Source: Flavobacterium notoginsengisoli
Lineage (GTDB): Bacteria; Bacteroidota; Bacteroidia; Flavobacteriales; Flavobacteriaceae
DNA length: 64,000 nt
Direction: 5' to 3'
Assembly: GCF_014207905.1 (NCBI RefSeq)
Contig: NZ_JACHLB010000002.1
Span: forward strand, 496,001 to 560,000
The notes below the pieces were generated by a model, which was given only the letters and a program-made list of their open reading frames with translations, searched no databases and was not told the origin of the DNA. The translations under genes were made by a program, and so were the position numbers. Below are positions 17,838 to 26,838 of this stretch, piece after piece (positions within the stretch are counted from its first letter, which is position 1; every line of letters begins with the position of its first letter).

Positions 17838-19004
17838 ATGAAAGCAGCAGTTATTCACGGACCTGGTTCGATTAAATATGATACGGTAGAAGATCCAAAA
17901 ATCATAGCACAGGATGATATTATTCTAAAAGTTACTTCCACGGCAATATGCGGATCGGATCTGCATATTTATTCTGGTGCCATGCCAACAGCTCCCATGG
18001 TGCTTGGCCATGAATTTATGGGTATCGTGGAGGAAACGGGCTCGGCTGTCACACACCTGAAAAGAGGGGACCGCGTTGTGGTGCCTTTCCCGATTGCCTG
18101 CGGGAATTGTTTTTTCTGCAATCACGATGTTCCGGGCAACTGTGAGCACAGCAACCCGGAACATTACGGTCCTGAGGGTGGAATTCTCACAGAGAAAGGC
18201 GGGGCACTTTTCGGTTATACAGACCTCTATGGCGGGTATGACGGAGGTCAAGCACAGTATGTGCGCGTACCATATGCCAATTATGGGCCTAGAGTTGTTC
18301 CTGAAGACCTAAGTGATGAGCAGCTTCTTTTTCTAACCGACATATTCCCGACAGGCTATACCGGGGTCGACTGGGGGGAAGTCAAGGGCGGGGAAACCGT
18401 AGCGATATTTGGTTCGGGACCTGTTGGTATCATGGCGGCCAAAAGCGCCTGGCTTAGAGGCGCGGCGCAGGTCATTGTAGTTGACACACTTCAGTTTAGA
18501 CTCGATAAAGCTAAAGCTACAGCGGGCTGTACCACAATTCAATGGCAGGATGGGCCTAAAGATGTTGTTGAACAGATTCGTTCTCTAACAAATGGCCGCG
18601 GCGCAGATGTCTGCATTGACGCGGTTGGATTTGAACCGGACCGTAATTTAGCGGACCGTATAAAGGCAACCATCAATTTCGAAAAAGGATCAACAAAAGT
18701 TTTAGAAGCCTGCATGAGCGCCGTAAGAAGAAGCGGAATTGTTTCTGTTTTGGGTGTTTATCCTGTCAACTATGATAATTTTCCGATAGGACAGTTTTTT
18801 GATAAAGGGATAATCCTAAAAGGAGGGCAGGCTCCGGCTCACAAACACATTGATAAACTTTTAGAATATGTGGTTCAGGGAAAGGTGAAGCTAGATGACA
18901 TTATAACGCACAGACTGCCGTTGAGTGAGATTTCACATGCTTACGATATTTTCAAAAAACGTGAAGACGGATGTGTAAAAGTAGTACTTGATCCATGGAA
19001 ATAG
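17838..19004 (+). CDS. Zinc-dependent alcohol dehydrogenase (formaldehyde dehydrogenase-like)
   Basis: Medium-chain dehydrogenase of 388 residues. Catalytic zinc ligands C38 (ICGSDLH), H58 and E59 (GHEF); structural zinc cysteines C88, C91, C94 and C102; NAD-binding GSGPVG (192 to 197) followed by VVD. The insert CEHSNPEHYGPEGG and the long loop with GGYDGGQAQYVRVPYA are typical of the glutathione-independent formaldehyde dehydrogenase-like branch. Likely oxidises small alcohols or aldehydes in the cytoplasm. Monocistronic. It belongs to the stress and redox block; aldehyde detoxification is a reasonable guess. Confidence 0.92.
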   Translation: MKAAVIHGPGSIKYDTVEDPKIIAQDDIILKVTSTAICGSDLHIYSGAMPTAPMVLGHEFMGIVEETGSAVTHLKRGDRVVVPFPIACGNCFFCNHDVPGNCEHSNPEHYGPEGGILTEKGGALFGYTDLYGGYDGGQAQYVRVPYANYGPRVVPEDLSDEQLLFLTDIFPTGYTGVDWGEVKGGETVAIFGSGPVGIMAAKSAWLRGAAQVIVVDTLQFRLDKAKATAGCTTIQWQDGPKDVVEQIRSLTNGRGADVCIDAVGFEPDRNLADRIKATINFEKGSTKVLEACMSAVRRSGIVSVLGVYPVNYDNFPIGQFFDKGIILKGGQAPAHKHIDKLLEYVVQGKVKLDDIITHRLPLSEISHAYDIFKKREDGCVKVVLDPWK

Positions 19005-19148
19005 AAATAATTCTTCAACGCGTCATGCTTATTATATTTAAAAACCGATTGCGTTAAATATAATTATCGCTCTGGTTATTAATTGTTTAAAGTACTAAAT
19101 CTGTAAATACTTCATTTAATGATATAACGATCTCGACTTCTAAGATAT

Positions 19149-19156
19149 TAACTTTG
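19149..19156 (+). promoter_or_regulatory. Candidate -7 element TAACTTTG
   Basis: Exact TAnnTTTG match 28 bases before the lipoprotein ATG at 19184. A related TTTTAACTTGGG stands about 30 bases before the similar lipoprotein gene at 13411, which suggests a shared promoter type. Confidence 0.4.
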
Positions 19157-19183
19157 AGCTTATTGAAACTAAAATAGTACATT

Positions 19184-19471
19184 ATGAAAACGATATTAAA
19201 AACTTCATTCCTTACACTGATCTTTGCCCTGGTACTATCTTGTAAAAACAATCAGAATTCCAGCACAGATCCATACGCAGATGAAACAGATTCAACACAG
19301 GCAGCTGTTGACAGTATTGGAGCTGACTCGGATACGACCCGTACAAGTACAAATGGAACAACTGGTGCTACCGGCGAGGGTTCGACTGGTTCGGGTTCGG
19401 ATGGAACTACGCAGAAAGGGACTACAACCATAAACAAAGATTCGACATCTACCAGTAAAGGCAGTAACTAG
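19184..19471 (+). CDS. Small low-complexity lipoprotein
   Basis: 95 residues. Signal peptide with lipobox ALVLSC (cysteine about residue 20), followed by KNNQNSS and a tail almost wholly of T, S, G, D and K. It shares the architecture and the T/S-D-x-YAD motif of the lipoprotein at 13411. The mature part should be disordered and exposed. Short proteins of this kind are sometimes mis-annotated as enzymes; nothing here supports an enzyme. Possibly an envelope stress protein (inference). Confidence 0.72.
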   Translation: MKTILKTSFLTLIFALVLSCKNNQNSSTDPYADETDSTQAAVDSIGADSDTTRTSTNGTTGATGEGSTGSGSDGTTQKGTTTINKDSTSTSKGSN

Positions 19472-19508
19472 TTGCCAAGGTTGATTTTATTTATATTTCT
19501 CTTTAAAC

Positions 19509-19540
19509 CTGCATCCTGTTTGGATGCAGATTTTTTTTTT
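19509..19540 (+). terminator. Terminator after the lipoprotein gene
   Basis: CTGCATCC pairs with GGATGCAG around TGTTT and is followed by ten or more T residues. Confidence 0.88.
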
Positions 19541-19886
19541 GTGCACAATCCTTCTATCTTTTGGAATTTAAACGTTTAAAAAACCGTGCATCCTTGGTGC
19601 CTGCTGCTACATTTTATGCTTCTTATAGTTTTTCTCATTCGTAGTAAGCGCGATGGCGGTTTCAAGCAAACTGGTTCTTCAAAATACTAGCAGCCTTTAG
19701 TGTTTTTAAGTGTAATAGTTTCGAATAATTATTGGCAGCTTTTGTTGCCGATGTATTAATTCGCGTCTGTAACCTGCTGATTTTTATTACTATGAGGTTT
19801 GAATACTGTAAGATATAACGCATCATTATGTAAGGCTCTCTGTTGATGGCTTTGTAAATTTGGATATAATCTTAAATTAAAAAATT
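19541..19886. other. Intergenic region with promoter of the DUF892 gene
   Basis: No gene seen. TAAATTTG at 19855 to 19862, an exact TAnnTTTG match, lies 25 bases before the ATG at 19887 and is the best promoter candidate. The same octamer occurs at 12026 before the candidate small RNA. Confidence 0.45.
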
Positions 19887-20510
19887 ATGGCAACTACAGC
19901 AAAAAAAACTACGGCGAATAAAGTAAAAAGTACGGCATCCAAAAGTACTGCATCAAGAAATACTGCAAAAACAGCATCTAAGAGCGCAGACGGAAAAGTA
20001 AAAGCAAAATCGACTGCTGCCGATGGACTAAGAGAACTATTTGTAGATTCATTGAAAGATATTTACTGGGCAGAAAAAGCCCTGACTAAAGCATTGCCAA
20101 AAATGGCTAAGAATTCGACTTCCGAGAACCTGATAACTGCTATCAACGATCATCTTAGCGTTACAGAAGAACAGGTTAAAAGACTGGAGCAGGTTTTTTC
20201 TTTAATTGGCGAGAAGGCTACGGCCAAGAAATGCGATGCAATGGAAGGACTTATCAAGGAAGGAGAAAGCATTATGGAAGAAACCGAAGCAGGACCTGTT
20301 CGTGACGCAGGAATCATAGCAGCGTCTCAGAAAATAGAGCATTACGAGATTGCAACATACGGTACATTGGCAGCTTTTGCTACTACACTTGGCGAAGATG
20401 ATGCGGTACTGCTGCTGGAGAAAACATTGGCGGAGGAAAAAGAAGCAGATACACTGCTTACCGAGGCAGCCTATAATACCATCAATTTTGATGCAAACGA
20501 GGAAGATTAG
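19887..20510 (+). CDS. DUF892 (YciE/YciF-type) ferritin-like protein with basic N-terminal tail
   Basis: 207 residues. The core (about 48 to 200) has the DUF892 pattern: LRELFVDSLKDIYWAEKAL, HLSVTEEQVKRLEQVF, and helices with E and H residues (KIEHYEIATYGTL) that would make a ferritin-like di-metal four-helix bundle. Members respond to osmotic and other stress; activity is uncertain. The first 40 residues are an A/T/S/K-rich tail like that of histone H1 or Dps extensions, which could bind DNA (inference). Monocistronic with its own promoter and terminator. Confidence 0.88.
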   Translation: MATTAKKTTANKVKSTASKSTASRNTAKTASKSADGKVKAKSTAADGLRELFVDSLKDIYWAEKALTKALPKMAKNSTSENLITAINDHLSVTEEQVKRLEQVFSLIGEKATAKKCDAMEGLIKEGESIMEETEAGPVRDAGIIAASQKIEHYEIATYGTLAAFATTLGEDDAVLLLEKTLAEEKEADTLLTEAAYNTINFDANEED

Positions 20511-20551
20511 GCCTAGGAATAATATCACTAATGACGATAATATAAAAGTTG

Positions 20552-20580
20552 GCCTGTACTGTGAGTACGGGCTTTTTTTA
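20552..20580 (+). terminator. Terminator after the DUF892 gene
   Basis: GCCTGTACT pairs with AGTACGGGC around GTG (one G-T pair) and is followed by seven T residues. The remaining intergenic stretch to 20855 shows nothing else. Confidence 0.82.
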
Positions 20581-20855
20581 TAAGCGTTACTAATATGCAA
20601 ATTACCTGAAGTTCAGATTAGGTGTTGTAATCCGGTTAATAAATACAAATCCAGAACCTCGCAGGTTATAATATAATCTACAGCTCATCGAAATGAAGGT
20701 GAAATTTACAGGTCAGGCCTGCAGTTAGCCTATAGTATTTGTATTAAAAACTTATAAGAGATGTCCAGCTGATGCAAGTTTTGGAGTACTGTATTTTTCC
20801 ATATATGATATTATACTTATTTTTATTATGCAACATTTAAAAATTACAAGATTAA

Positions 20856-21089
20856 ATGAAAGATTTATTAGAAAAATTTGAAAAGGATTTGAAAATACAT
20901 CTAGAAAGTACTTTTGCATCGTCCAATGGGGAAGATCCGATCAGAAAGTTGGACGAAACAGAAAAGACTGTCTGTGATTACGTCGACAATTACCTTTTGG
21001 AATCTTCCCTTATCGCAAAAGATGTGGAAAGATCTGTACAGCTGATTTTGGACGAATTTGCTAAATCAAAAATTAAATACATCCAATAA
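20856..21089 (+). CDS. Small hypothetical helical protein
   Basis: 77 residues, charged and probably all-helical (MKDLLEKFEKDLKIHLES, then KTVCDYVDNYLLES). One cysteine, no signal peptide, no motif I recognise. The coding pattern and lone clear start after AT-rich DNA make it plausible. Its neighbours are stress-type genes on the same strand. Confidence 0.55.
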   Translation: MKDLLEKFEKDLKIHLESTFASSNGEDPIRKLDETEKTVCDYVDNYLLESSLIAKDVERSVQLILDEFAKSKIKYIQ

Positions 21090-21355
21090 CCGACGAGGAA
21101 ATTTAGTTTGTAAAAATTTTTGTCCTGTCTCACTATCTAGTACTGCCGGTGAGGACTCATTTCTGCCTGCCAGACCATTTTACCCATTCCAGTCCTACTT
21201 GAATTTTCCCATCTGCTGTAAATCCTATAAGTATTAGAGCATATCTTGTAATTGATTACTATTTATTGGTAATACTTTTGGATACGTAAATAACGTATAA
21301 TATTCTCATTTTGAAGTATTTGTGTAACTATTAACAACTAATTAATTTACGCTAT

Positions 21356-22522
21356 ATGAAAACGAAATACCAGTTTACTGCGTTTCTATGTGTGATGGGG
21401 CTGCTTTCCTACGGCCAGAAAGGCATACCTCCTAAAGAAGATACAAAGAAAGTGACCATTACCAATTTCCCTACCCATCTTGAGTACAGTTCCTCGCTCG
21501 CATCGGACCTTAAAACGGCAAATGGCTGGCAGGCAGCGCCTGCTGCGACTGGACTTGGAAAACCAAGGATGCTGTATATCGGCAAAAAAGGCCAGCTCTA
21601 TGTTACAAGACGTGATGCTGGAGATGTGCTGATGCTGACCGATACAGACAAAGACGGCAGGTTTGACGATATGACACGTGTAGCTGATTTTCCAGGAGTA
21701 CACGGCATTACGGCCAAAGATGATTTTATGTACCTGTGCAATAACAACAAAGTGCTTAGATATGCATTAAATGCTGATGGAACTTTGGGCAAAGTCGCCG
21801 ATACGCTGATTAAAGATCTGCCGAGCGGCGGGCAGCACGCGAACCGCACGATGGATTTCGGACCTGACGGCAAATTGTATATCTCAGTGGGAAGCGTCTG
21901 CAACGACTGTAAGGAAAGCGATAAGGAAACTGCCGCCATGCTGCAGGTGGACCCTCAGACTTGGAAAAGAACGCTTTGTGCTTCAGGGCTTCGTAATACG
22001 ATCGGTTTTGACTGGCAGCCGCAGACCAAAGAAATGTGGGGTGTGGACAACGGAGGAGACACTAAAGGAGACGACTGGCCACCTGAAGAATTAAATAAGA
22101 TTATTATGGGAGGCAATTATGGATTTCCTTTCGCTTACGGTAAAAAGGTAGTGGACCAGAGCAGGGAAGACCCTGTGGGCAATACAAAGGAGGGCTGGGT
22201 CAAACCGACCCAGGGATCTATACTGGATTTCCCGGCGCACAGTGCCCCGATTGCTTTTGCATTTTTCGACAGCGGCAGAAATAAAGGAGATGCATTGGTG
22301 TGCTGGCACGGCTCATGGAACAGGCAAAATCCGAGCGGTTACAAAGTGGAACGCATCAAATTTGACAGCAAGGGTAATCCCACAGGGTCCGAAGATTTCT
22401 TAACGGGATTTCTAATTGGCAACGAAAGATTTGGCAGACCCGCCGGACTGGCGATCGGTTCTGATGTGGTTTATATATCAGATGATGCAAATGGTATTAT
22501 TTACGCACTCAAACAAAAATAA
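21356..22522 (+). CDS. Secreted PQQ-dependent sugar dehydrogenase-like beta-propeller
   Basis: 388 residues with a signal peptide (cleavage probably near LLSYGQ). The body is a six-bladed propeller of the soluble glucose/sorbosone dehydrogenase type: KPRMLYIGKKGQLYVT, GVHGI, GGQHANRTMDFGPDGKLYISVGS, GLRNTIGFDWQP, GGNYGFPFAYG, RPAGLAIGSDVVYISDD. The GGxH and NR-x-x-x-FGPDG segments belong to the quinone site of this family. Would oxidise sugars or aldehydes in the periplasm. It is followed after 2 bases by a second propeller gene, so they form an operon, probably acting on the same substrate path. Confidence 0.88.
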   Translation: MKTKYQFTAFLCVMGLLSYGQKGIPPKEDTKKVTITNFPTHLEYSSSLASDLKTANGWQAAPAATGLGKPRMLYIGKKGQLYVTRRDAGDVLMLTDTDKDGRFDDMTRVADFPGVHGITAKDDFMYLCNNNKVLRYALNADGTLGKVADTLIKDLPSGGQHANRTMDFGPDGKLYISVGSVCNDCKESDKETAAMLQVDPQTWKRTLCASGLRNTIGFDWQPQTKEMWGVDNGGDTKGDDWPPEELNKIIMGGNYGFPFAYGKKVVDQSREDPVGNTKEGWVKPTQGSILDFPAHSAPIAFAFFDSGRNKGDALVCWHGSWNRQNPSGYKVERIKFDSKGNPTGSEDFLTGFLIGNERFGRPAGLAIGSDVVYISDDANGIIYALKQK

Positions 22523-22524
22523 AG

Positions 22525-23484
22525 ATGAAAAAATATATTATACTACTGTTAGCAGCTCAGTTAACATGGGCTCAGCAGCCGACAAAACGCATTGAATTTG
22601 AAGCGCCTGAAAGTTATCCCGAGGGAGTGGCTTTCGATAAGGCTGCCGATGTGTTTTATGTATCCTCGGCAAGACTGGGTACCGTTGGAAAAGTTACCAA
22701 AGAGGGCAGGTATTCGGAATTATATGCCGATAAAACCCTGAAATCAACTTATGGGCTTAAAGTACATCCCGACGGAAAAAGGCTGTTTGTCTGTGCAGGC
22801 GATGCCAACTATAGCAAATTCAGCACGCCTGATACCAAAAAGAAAATGGCAAGGCTTCTTATACTTGACCTTAAAACAGGTAAGAAATTAAATGATATTG
22901 ATCTGGCCGGCCTTATTGCTGGAGAACATTTTCCTAATGACCTGGCTTTTGACAAAGACGGGAATGCTTATATCACGGATAGTTATGCTTATGCTGTGTA
23001 TAAAGTGGACACAAAAGGAACAGCGTCTGTGTTCAGCACAAACGAACTGCTTAAAACAACAGGAGTCGGACCCAATGGAATTGTTTATCATCCGGAAGGT
23101 TTTCTGCTGGCAGCAAACAATGGGAAAGGAGCACTTATAAAATTGCCGATTTCAAATCCCAATAGCGGGACAAAGGTAAAAATAGACCAGTTCTTTCCAA
23201 GCGCAGACGGTATGCTTTTAAATAACAATTCCACTTTGACACTAGTGTAGAATGGAGGAGTAAACAAAATATTCAAGATTAAAAGCACCGATAATTGGAC
23301 TAAGGCGGAGGTTTCGGAATCCACTTCTGTAGAAGACCGTTTTGCCTTTCCTTCTACTGCGGCTGTTTCGGGCAGTGAAACCTGGATCATGAATGCGAAT
23401 TTCAGCGAACTTACTGAAGGTAATAACGTACCATCAAAAAAGTTTTCCCTGCAGCAGGCCGTGTTTGCTCCTGTAAAAAAATAA
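22525..23484 (+). pseudogene. SMP-30/gluconolactonase-like propeller interrupted by in-frame TAG
   Basis: Starts with a signal peptide (KKYIILLLAAQLTWAQ) and propeller repeats such as SYPEGVAFDKAADVFYVSS, GLKVHPDGKRLFVCAGD and FPNDLAFDKDGNAYITDS. The frame stops at TAG 23248 to 23250 after 241 codons. The same frame then continues open for 77 more codons to TAA at 23482 to 23484, reading NGGVNKIFKI, FAFPSTAAVSG and WIMNANFSEL, all normal for this family. One base change (for example from CAG) would restore 319 residues. So it is either a recent nonsense mutation, a sequence error, or readthrough. It is downstream of the PQQ-type dehydrogenase in one operon. Confidence 0.85.
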
Positions 23485-23517
23485 AAGATTAAAAAACAAT
23501 AACATACCATACCATAC

Positions 23518-24618
23518 ATGATAGAGTATATTCCTTATAGCGATTCGATCGAAGTAATACAGCCCGATGAACTTGAAATAAGCCGGAAGATCGTGGATTC
23601 GATGGCAAGGGTTAACCGCCTGATGTACGAGAAATACCGACATGCCATACGCGATGCGCATGCCAAAAGCCATGCTGTATTGAAAGGCGAGCTTAAGGTA
23701 TATGATAACCTGCCCGAACATCTGGCGCAGGGGTTGTTTGCCAAGGCCGGAACTTATCCAGTAATTGTGCGCTTATCAACGGCGCAGGGCTCCATCGTAC
23801 CCGATAAAATGTCAGCATTCAGGGGTATGGCCATAAAAGTAATCGGAGTGGAAGGAGAAAAGCTGCTGCCAGAACTCTCAGACGCTGTGACCCAGGACTT
23901 TCTTATGGTAAATTATCCTGTCATTCCAACCGGAACGATAAAGGAATACCTCAAGATGCAGGAGGGGCTGGAAAAGCAGGCCGAAAGCGGGGAGCTCTTT
24001 CAGGAAATCGCGCAGAAGGCCGCTGTCGGGGTGCAGAATGTACTTGCCGCAGTAGGTCTTGCTGATGATACCAATCAATTGAGCGCACCGGGACCACATA
24101 TCCTTGGGGATACTTATTTCAGTATGGCAGCACTGCGTTTTGGGGATTATGTGGCCAAAATAAATGTTAAGCCACTTTCGGATAATGTAAAGGAATTAGC
24201 GGGGAAGAAAATTGATAAGGATATTATCGACGCAGATGAGCACGCTTTTTTAACAAAAATTGTAGCTGATTTTTTCCAGTCTGCTACAGCGGAATATGAA
24301 ATCGGCGCACAGCTCTGCACCGATTTGGAAATCATGCCCGTGGAAGACGGATCCGTGCAGTGGCCCGAGGACCAGAGTCCTTATCAGCCTGTTGGTAAAA
24401 TTACTTTTCATCCGCAGCAAACTTTCAGTCCCGAGCGCCGTGTGTATGCAGACGACACGTTGAGTTTTAATCCGTTTCACAGCCTGGCTGATCATCGTCC
24501 GCTGGGCAATATTATGCGGGTGAGACAACTGGCCTATGAAACTTCAAGCCGATACAGACACCATATGAATGCTAAGGCAAGGATAGAACCAGTCAGCATT
24601 GACCAGCTGCCAGATTAA
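23518..24618 (+). CDS. Catalase-family heme protein
   Basis: 366 residues, shorter than true catalases (about 480 or more). The N-terminal part has RDAHAKSHAVLKGELKVYD, FAKAGTYPVIVRLSTAQG and SAFRGMAIKVIG, the distal-heme region of the catalase fold. The C-terminal segment has FNPFHSLADHRPLGNIMRVR and a Y in LAYETSSRYR near where the proximal tyrosine lies. This matches the catalase-related group that may act as peroxidase. No signal peptide. It is 33 bases after the broken propeller gene, so probably in the same operon and linked to peroxide made by oxidation reactions (inference). Confidence 0.85.
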   Translation: MIEYIPYSDSIEVIQPDELEISRKIVDSMARVNRLMYEKYRHAIRDAHAKSHAVLKGELKVYDNLPEHLAQGLFAKAGTYPVIVRLSTAQGSIVPDKMSAFRGMAIKVIGVEGEKLLPELSDAVTQDFLMVNYPVIPTGTIKEYLKMQEGLEKQAESGELFQEIAQKAAVGVQNVLAAVGLADDTNQLSAPGPHILGDTYFSMAALRFGDYVAKINVKPLSDNVKELAGKKIDKDIIDADEHAFLTKIVADFFQSATAEYEIGAQLCTDLEIMPVEDGSVQWPEDQSPYQPVGKITFHPQQTFSPERRVYADDTLSFNPFHSLADHRPLGNIMRVRQLAYETSSRYRHHMNAKARIEPVSIDQLPD

Positions 24619-24643
24619 TTGCCGCCCCGTAAAATAATAGATT

Positions 24644-24680
24644 AAAAAAGCCTGCGAGATGATTGCATCACGCAGGCTTA
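24644..24680. terminator. Terminator after the catalase-family gene
   Basis: AAGCCTGCG pairs with CGCAGGCTT across a 14-base loop. It separates this operon from the convergent gene at 24715. Confidence 0.75.
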
Positions 24681-24714
24681 TATACTTTGGTCATTCTCGG
24701 AAAAAGTAATATCT

Positions 24715-24939
24715 TTAATCCTCATCATCTTCATCGGCTTCAGATTCATCTAAAGTTCTTCTGTCGGCATCGTCATGATCCAGTTCGGTAGGCTGGTGGT
24801 CGGCAGACCTTTCGTCCTTATAATGCTGGTTCACGCCCGGATCGGTATATTCCATGGTTTCGGACTGGATGGATTCTTCCCCCATATGATACAAACTGTC
24901 GTCCTGACGGTAAGTATCGTAGTTTTCTTGTGGTATCAT
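24715..24939 (-). CDS. Small acidic protein
   Basis: 74 residues, very rich in D and E, ending ESEADEDDED. No hydrophobic core, so intrinsically disordered. Start codon after AT-rich DNA; reading is clean. Family unknown. Two other small hydrophilic or lipoprotein genes lie next to it on the same strand. Acidic proteins of this type are common in flavobacterial stress neighbourhoods; function cannot be inferred. Confidence 0.55.
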   Translation of the reverse strand: MIPQENYDTYRQDDSLYHMGEESIQSETMEYTDPGVNQHYKDERSADHQPTELDHDDADRRTLDESEADEDDED

Positions 24940-25231
24940 AATGTTAAAATTAGATAGTTAATAAATGCTGCTTTATCTGCAGTCTTTTCTTTCTTGTAAT
25001 TTAAAGAGCAGTAAAGTTACGGTAGAAAGAGCCGGATTATATTACAGTCTGTATCTGTTTAATTACATTATTTTCAGATTATTATTGTTTTAACTGTCAG
25101 CCAATTAAATGCAAAGGTCATTGCTGTGCGCACTTTAGCAGGCATCATGATGGGGAAATGACGTATTACAAGGATGCAGACTCAGAAACTGTTATAAGGC
25201 GACTGAGAGCTGCCAAGCTTTCCGGCAGTCA
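24940..25231. other. Intergenic region, no gene seen
   Basis: About 290 bases, AT-rich next to the acidic-protein start and more GC-rich near 25130 to 25220. No hairpin terminator or ORF that I can support. Confidence 0.35.
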
Positions 25232-25387
25232 TTAATTTTTTGAAACAGTAAGTGAGTCGTTTTTGATTATATAATTTTCTTTGCGGTTCGAGGCATCATT
25301 TTCATCTTCGCATAGCGCTTCACAGCTGATGTGCAGCGCCGCCATTAAAACTGATAGTATAACAACTTTGGAAAATAGTGCTTTCAT
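25232..25387 (-). CDS. Very small lipoprotein
   Basis: 51 residues. A hydrophobic signal (FSKVVILSVLMAALHISC) ends in a lipobox with cysteine at about residue 22, followed by about 29 polar residues with EDEND and KNDSLTVSKN. Size and layout match small flavobacterial lipoproteins. Preceded by a long A/T-rich leader. Function unknown. Confidence 0.55.
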   Translation of the reverse strand: MKALFSKVVILSVLMAALHISCEALCEDENDASNRKENYIIKNDSLTVSKN

Positions 25388-25652
25388 AATTTTTTTTTTG
25401 GGGTTAGCTTAAAAGTACTTCACTTAATAAAAATAATGTACTCTAAAATTCTGAGCTTATATTTTTTTTGCACTTTGTTATATAATTTTAAGCAGATGGT
25501 CTTTAATTTCCAACTTAACAGTATGCGTAATAAGCAATAGGCAGATTCTTAAATATAGTTTGGCCTCAGCTGTCTGATGCGGTTATAAAAACGAAATCAT
25601 ATAAAAAACCGTTATTCGTAACTGTTTTATATGGAAAGAAAAGGTAAGTGTA
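25388..25652. other. Intergenic region, no gene seen
   Basis: AT-rich; a run of T beside the lipoprotein start at 25387. No ORF or clear hairpin. Confidence 0.3.
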
Positions 25653-26225
25653 TCAAAATTTTCGTTGGGATGGTCTGTAATTGTGGACTGCACCATTATC
25701 TGTTTCATCTCTGACGCGTTCATCTTCTTTAAGCTCTTCGTTGCCAAGTTCCCCAATTTCAAATTCCTTGTTAACGGGGTTATCGTGATCGGGTTCAATG
25801 GTTTCGAAGCCGCCACTTTGAGTTTCATCACTCTGGGGCGCGTCAATGTCAGTTTCAAAACCTTCAGAAGGATCATTATTTATAAGATCCTCTTCAATGT
25901 CCTTCTCGGTTATATCTTTCGAGCCGCTGTCGGATTCATTATCAAGATTTTCTGAATCGTATGGATTACTGTCTTTATCACTGTCCTGCACGTCTGAATT
26001 GCGGACTTTTAATTTCTGCGGGTCCGCGTCTGAAGGTTTTTGGTGGTCGGATCCGCTGCCGATCTCTTCCGTGCTCAGATCATCTGCGTAATCGGGTTCG
26101 GCATTCTCTGTAAAAGGGTGGTCGGAAGGGGAGGCGGTTTTCTGCTCTCCCTGCTTGCCTGAATCTGTATTTTGGAAATTTTTGTCATTCTGACGCTCAT
26201 TTTCCTTTTTATCTGTTTTCATCAC
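25653..26225 (-). CDS. Highly acidic, probably disordered protein
   Basis: 190 residues dominated by D, E, S, N, K and Q, with few hydrophobics and a basic end (NYRPSQRKF). Repeated short motifs such as DSxNxDS and FETxEPD occur. It begins MMKTDKKENERQND; either of the first two ATGs could be the start. No signal peptide. Such proteins may act as hydrophilins in desiccation or osmotic stress (inference). The reading frame is intact and long, which for such biased composition supports a real gene. Confidence 0.6.
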   Translation of the reverse strand: MMKTDKKENERQNDKNFQNTDSGKQGEQKTASPSDHPFTENAEPDYADDLSTEEIGSGSDHQKPSDADPQKLKVRNSDVQDSDKDSNPYDSENLDNESDSGSKDITEKDIEEDLINNDPSEGFETDIDAPQSDETQSGGFETIEPDHDNPVNKEFEIGELGNEELKEDERVRDETDNGAVHNYRPSQRKF

Positions 26226-26514
26226 ATTATATTTTTAAATTATTTTTTTGCTATCGCGTGCCGCTAAGGGATTGCCCCGCAGGGAGGATCGCTGCAGCTC
26301 TCTGGATGCATAATGCTTCTTTAGCAAAATTATAGCGGAGAGGTACAATTTTCTTTACAGAATAATGAATTCCAGTTATAAAATAGCAATCAGACAAGCA
26401 GGCAGATCCAATATCATACGGATATATGCTTCAAATACTGATATGCAGCATAGCTGCTGCATCAAGCTGCTTTGCTGCAAACAATAATTCTCTCGAAAAG
26501 AACATTTGTCACAG

Positions 26515-26579
26515 TGAAAATCATCCAGCGGAATGTTGCCGCAGCGCAGGGAATGATAGGCATGGCAGTTGAGAAACAT
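26515..26579 (-). pseudogene. Remnant: N-terminus of a second DnaE-type polymerase
   Basis: The frame starting at 26579 reads MFLNCHAYHSLRCGNIPLDD, against MYLNCHSFHSLRYGTIPLED in the intact gene at 9346. Similarity ends after about 21 residues; the frame then runs on without DnaE features. It stands directly after the dinB remnant at 26583, in exactly the intergenic arrangement of the intact operon. Confidence 0.85.
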
Positions 26580-26582
26580 GAT

Positions 26583-26697
26583 TTATTTTTTGCGTTTTAA
26601 AATTTCGTGTTTATTGTTAGGTTTGAAAGAGACGCATGCGCATCTCCTCACGACGTCAAATCCGTAGTGGGTTTTCATCCTTTCCATTGCCTGAAAG
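26583..26697 (-). pseudogene. Remnant: C-terminus of a second DinB polymerase
   Basis: Minus-strand translation gives QAMERMKTHYGFDVVRRC and ends in KHEILKRKK plus TAA; the intact dinB at 9350 ends QAMDRMKNRYGFDAVMRC and KNEILKRKK. Thirty-six codons are kept in frame with mostly conservative changes, then similarity stops abruptly at about 26698. Together with the neighbouring dnaE start this is a scrap of a related but diverged dinB-dnaE cassette. Confidence 0.88.
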
Positions 26698-26838
26698 GAA
26701 AGGCCGTGTTAAAAGGCAGTTTTTAAAAGAAATCTTTTTTTATTTTATTCATATTTTATTTTATTCATATGCTGCCGGGGCTGAGTTCTTATTTTTGAAT
26801 TGTGATGCTGCTGATTGGCTTTGGTATTCCTGGAAAAG

